Positions 59,417 to 64,000 of a stretch of 64,000 bases of DNA are shown piece by piece. Below the pieces are notes generated by a model that saw only the letters and a list, made by a program, of their open reading frames with translations, was not told where the DNA came from and made no database searches. This DNA is from Morella rubra (Eukaryota; Streptophyta; Magnoliopsida; Fagales; Myricaceae), in contig CM025850.1 in NCBI GenBank assembly GCA_003952965.2, positions 22,108,123 through 22,172,122 on the forward strand, given 5' to 3'. Each line of letters opens with the position of its first letter. The first letter of the stretch is position 1. A program made the translations under genes and the position numbers.

Positions 59417-61685
59417 TTACAGTGAAAAAAGTTGGAAAGAAGTTGTTAATAATAGATTACCAAGAGAAATGGGTAAAAGAAATTTCCATCCCAGATTTAA
59501 TAGTTGGTCTATTCTTAGCCTAGGTAAAGTCCATCTTGTTGTGATAGGAATGAACAAAAACAAATAGGTTTTGGCTAATGTAATAAAGATACCAATTGTC
59601 GTTCCAAAGACCCAGCGTGTTTTATTTATTTCAAAAAGCTCAGAAACGAATATGTACGGAATAGAGATATTCCAACCTCCCAAGTAAAGAACTGTTACAA
59701 ATAATGAAGAAACTAATAGGTTTAGATAGGAAGCAACATAAAATAAACCAAATTTGATGCCCGAATATTCGGTTTGATAACCTGCTACTAATTCTTCTTC
59801 TGCTTCTGGTAAATCAAAAGGTAATCTCTCACATTCTGCTAGGGAAGAAATTAGAAAAACGATAAACCCTATAGGTTGACGCCACAAATTCCATCCCCAA
59901 AAACCGTATTTTGACTGAGCCTCAACTATATCAACTGTACTTAAACTGTTAGATAATCATAGTCGGTGATAACATTACTGTTACTATCGCTATTACAGAA
60001 CCGTACATGAGATTTTCATTTCATACGGCTCCCCCGGGGCCATAAATAAATCTAAGGACCGAGTCGGTATTATTTACCTTGATATATTTATAGGATAGAT
60101 AGGTTACAAAAGCCCTGAATTAGACCGTTTAAATTCTGTTATAGTTATATAAATAAATAAAATTATATAATAAATAAAAAAAATACGTCTGAATTGATCT
60201 TATCCTTTATTTAATAAAAAATTTAAAATATTTAATAATAATTTAAATTTGTATTTGTTGAGTAATAACTTTAAGTCTTGAATAAAATACTGTTTGTAGA
60301 AATATCAATAACCCGTCGTTTTTAATTATGAAAAAGAATTAGACATTCTATTAGTTTAGTTGATGAATTATGACACTAATTTTATCTCTATGACTATATA
60401 GATACGAAAGAAAGAATACAATTACAAATACAAAAAAAAAAAAGATCTTTTTTTTTTTTTTTTTTTTTTTTCATTCCTATTCTTCTTTCTTTTCTGAAAA
60501 AAGGGGGGTTTCTAATAACTAATAAAAAAGGGGAGCTTACAAAATAAAAGATTATTTCGTTTCCGATAGTTATTTATTTTAATCGGTGGATAGGAGTATA
60601 CTCTGGATTGGAATCGTGGGGAGTACTGCCTGATCATTTCTACTAATTTAAAGCCCAAATTAGTATTCTTTTTATATTATGTGTAAATGTTCTTTAGGAT
60701 AAATTACACAATCTCTATTACTAATCCTTTGCGTAGTTTGGCGTTTCTAATGATCCACTCATTTTTGCTAAAACCTTCCGCTTTATGGTAATACATACAA
60801 AGGCTCGTGAAAACAGAATACGGTTGATTTTTTGAACCCGCTTCAAGCTAGAATGACATGACTAATCAACCAATCTTGGGGTAAAGGGTCTTTTCTTATG
60901 TTTATTTATGCTCAACTCTTTAATTCTTCTTATACATCGAAGACGAGACTCAAAAATATTACTGCGAATATTATATAGCTGTTTTCTTTCACTCATATAA
61001 CTATCTAATTTTATTCATTAATCCGAATAATGAATAAAAAATGAAGATATCCATGCAATTTATTCCATCTCTTTTTCTCTAAAGACTGGAAGGAAAAGAA
61101 TAGGGAAAAGTTTATGTTTCAACGAATCGCACGTAGAGATATTGATAATACACATAGAGTTAATGGTATTTCATAACTAATCGATTGAGCAGCAGCTCGT
61201 AGACCACCTAAAAAGGAATATTTATTATTTGAACTATATCCTGACATAAGAAGTCCAATGGGAGCAATACTTGAAACCGCAATCCATAAAAAAACTCCAA
61301 TATTGAGATCGGCTAAAACAAGGCGATATTCAAAAGGAATTACTGAATAACTTAATAAAATTGATATAACTGCTATGGATGGTCCGATACTAAATAAACG
61401 AATATCTCCTCTAGATGGAAGAAGATTCTCTTTGAAAAGTAGTTTTGTCCCATCTGCTAGAGCTTGAAGAACTCCTAAAGGACCGGCGTATTCAGGTCCA
61501 ATACGTTGTTGTAGCCCTGCGGATATTTCTCTTTCTAACCATACAATTACTAATACACCTATTGTGATTCCCAATATAAGAGTCAAAATAGGGACAAGCA
61601 CCCATATAATTCCATAGACCCCTTTTAAAGATTCCACTGTGTAAAAAGAATTGATATCTTGTATTTCTGTTGTATCCATTATCAT
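59417..61685 (-). CDS. ndhA: NDH complex subunit 1 (NdhA), intact plastid copy with group II intron
   Basis: Membrane subunit (NuoH/ND1 family) linking the membrane and peripheral arms. Exon 1 61685-61133 starts ATG ([20 protein letters not shown]), one base after the ndhH stop; it includes ERLREISAG-type [20 protein letters not shown] and ends TCTCTAC before GTGCG. Exon 2 59955-59417 starts TATCTAAC; the join restores a Leu-Leu pair and continues [40 protein letters not shown] and a stop at 59417. Total 363 residues, normal size. In frame throughout. Confidence 0.94.
59956..61132 (-). other. Group II intron of ndhA
   Basis: 1,177 bases, starting GTGCGATT (group II 5' consensus GTGYG) and ending CCGACTATGAT. 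Contains a T run at 60449-60471 and a G-rich stretch (plus-strand AAAAGGGGGG, 60500-60508). No maturase frame. Confidence 0.85.
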
Positions 61686-61686
61686 T

Positions 61687-61949
61687 TTAACGATCAACTT
61701 CTCCCATAATAATATCGATGCTCCCTAGTATTGTCATAATATCAGCCAATTTCATTCTTTTAACTAACTGAGGAAGAATTTGCAAATTGATAAAACCCGG
61801 GGGGCGAATTTTCCATCTCCAAGGAAAACCACTCTGATCCCCTATCAGAAAAATTCCCAATTCGCCCTTTGGGGCTTCGATTCTCACATAAAGTTCTTGT
61901 TTCGGCAATTCAAAAATAGGAGAAGGTTTTTTACTAATGAATCGATATT
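61687..61949 (-). pseudogene. ndhH: NdhH, last ~87 residues only, truncated at a rearrangement
   Basis: NDH 49-kDa-type subunit, normally about 393 residues. Present: [60 protein letters not shown] and [12 protein letters not shown] with TAA at 61687. Upstream of the Tyr codon near 61948 the sequence changes to psbM-flanking DNA, which by chance adds an open frame with an ATG (to 61980). That chimeric frame is not a gene. Confidence 0.92.
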
Positions 61950-62012
61950 TGAAAACTTTATTTTTTTTCTTTTCAATCATTAATAAGAACTAAACAGTCA
62001 AGTTTAATTCAA

Positions 62013-63265
<1,253 letters not shown>

Positions 63266-63339
63266 CGGGACTGACGGGGCTCGAACCCGCAGCTTCCGCC
63301 TTGACAGGGCGGTGCTCTGACCAATTGAACTACAATCCC
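63266..63339 (-). tRNA. trnD-GUC: tRNA-Asp(GUC), plastid type
   Basis: 74 bases, minus strand, starting GGGATTGTAGTTCAATTGGT, anticodon GTC in CCTGTCAAG, T-arm GGGTTCGAGCC, ending GTCAGTCCCG. Stems pair normally and no damage is seen. Confidence 0.95.
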
Positions 63340-63815
63340 AAGGAAATAAAGTGTACATCATACATATTCTTATGATTTCATTCTTTTCTATTTTTTTTTT
63401 AGATTTTCGATATTTAGATTAGAACAGTCGTATTGTAACAGAAATGCGAGTGATATATTTGATATTCACACGGATATGCACTTTAGTGGGAGCGATTGTT
63501 AATAATCCTTTCGTTTTTTATAATTTTTTCTAAATTGATTAATAATCAAATAAATCTTTCAATTAAAAAAGGAGTTTTTTTATTTATTTGATTCTTTTCC
63601 TTAGACTTTAAACCTCCAGATCCTTATATGAATCTAATGATGAATCTAGATCATTAGCAAGCAAGATCATAATTTGTGAGATAAGGGGAGCACATGAACA
63701 GCGGAAAAATATATCAGAAAATTATATTTTTTATTCTTCCATATTCCATTCCAATTAGGCATTTATGGGAAACAACAAACGGGTTCTATCATTTCATGGT
63801 GGATCGGCGAATTAT

Positions 63816-63899
63816 TGGGCCGAGCTGGATTTGAACCAGCGTAGACATATTGCCAACGAATTTACAGTCCGTCCCCATTAACCGCTCGGGCATCGACCC
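63816..63899 (-). tRNA. trnY-GUA: tRNA-Tyr(GUA), plastid type
   Basis: 84 bases with the long variable arm of class II tRNAs. Minus strand starts GGGTCGATGCCCGAGCGGTT, anticodon GTA in ACTGTAAAT, T-arm GGTTCAAATCC, ends GCTCGGCCCA. Confidence 0.95.
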
Positions 63900-63958
63900 A
63901 GGCAGAATCAATTCCAGGTTTATTGATAATCCATGATCAACTTCCTTTCGTAGTACCC

Positions 63959-64000
63959 TACCCCAGGGGAATTTGAATCCCCGCTGCCTCCTTGAAAGAG
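63959..64000 (-). tRNA. trnE-UUC: tRNA-Glu(UUC), plastid type, cut by the window edge, altered
   Basis: The 3' 42 bases are in the window: anticodon TTC in CTTTCAAGG, variable region AGGCAGC, T-arm GGGGATTCAAATTCCCC and end TGGGGTA. Compared with the usual plastid gene, as I remember it, the T-loop reads TTCAA rather than TTCGA and the acceptor strand has one G fewer. Both changes would harm the tRNA and suggest decay. Confidence 0.85.

Noticed and set aside
61687-61980. A 97-residue protein with its own ATG
   Set aside because: It is the truncated ndhH C-terminus plus chance codons from psbM-flanking DNA.

Overview
This is eudicot nuclear DNA with a block of plastid-derived DNA at its right end. 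The eudicot call rests on a TIR-NBS-LRR resistance gene (TNLs are typical of eudicots and missing from most monocots), spliceosomal introns, dense Copia, Gypsy, CACTA and LINE remnants, and plastid genes in the normal angiosperm order. The species cannot be named from the sequence.

Layout: 1-0.65 kb, relic of a small Copia-like element. 0.96-5.27 kb, a five-exon TNL gene on the minus strand broken by many small indels. 5.3-10 kb, gene-poor DNA with one clear MITE and two tandem repeats. 10.1-14.65 kb, a decayed Copia element (minus). 14.65-17.9 kb, gene-free. 17.9-19.3 kb, the 5' half of a second Copia element (LTR, PBS, start of gag), fused at about 19.33 kb to the 5' half of a CACTA transposon that runs to a clean terminus at 25.32 kb. 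The CACTA part carries a TNP2-type transposase, a plant transposon-protein ORF and a large array of GATCGATC palindromes. 25.3-28.0 kb, gene-free apart from a LINE RNase H fragment. 28.04-34.97 kb, a young Copia element (two 563-bp LTRs, about 10 differences counted by eye) whose leader holds a striking chain of GC-rich hairpins between long homopolymer tracts. 35.4 kb, a lone first exon of an aldose 1-epimerase. 36.2-37.7 kb, a small Gypsy-derived deletion element with a perfect AATAA target-site duplication. 39.0-39.7 kb, a ribosomal protein eL19 gene. 40.05-54.8 kb, the last 23 exons (minus strand, fully open reading frame) of the large plant fusion protein with an NAD-dependent dehydrogenase module, a DUF1537-type four-carbon acid sugar kinase and a class II aldolase.

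From about 55.1 kb to the end the DNA is plastid in origin: ndhD-psaC-ndhE-ndhG-ndhI-ndhA-(end of ndhH) from the small single copy region, then an abrupt join near 61.95 kb to psbM-trnD-trnY-trnE from the large single copy region. The join starts upstream of the first exon seen for the fusion-enzyme gene, so the plastid DNA either sits inside an intron of that gene or marks a chimeric assembly. Most plastid genes are intact, but ndhI has a frameshift, trnE is altered and ndhH is truncated.

The most unusual structures are the hairpin/poly-A leader of the young Copia element, the rearranged plastid insertion cutting into a conserved metabolic gene, and the GATCGATC arrays of the CACTA element. 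All coordinates and splice sites were read by eye from motifs; no alignment was run.
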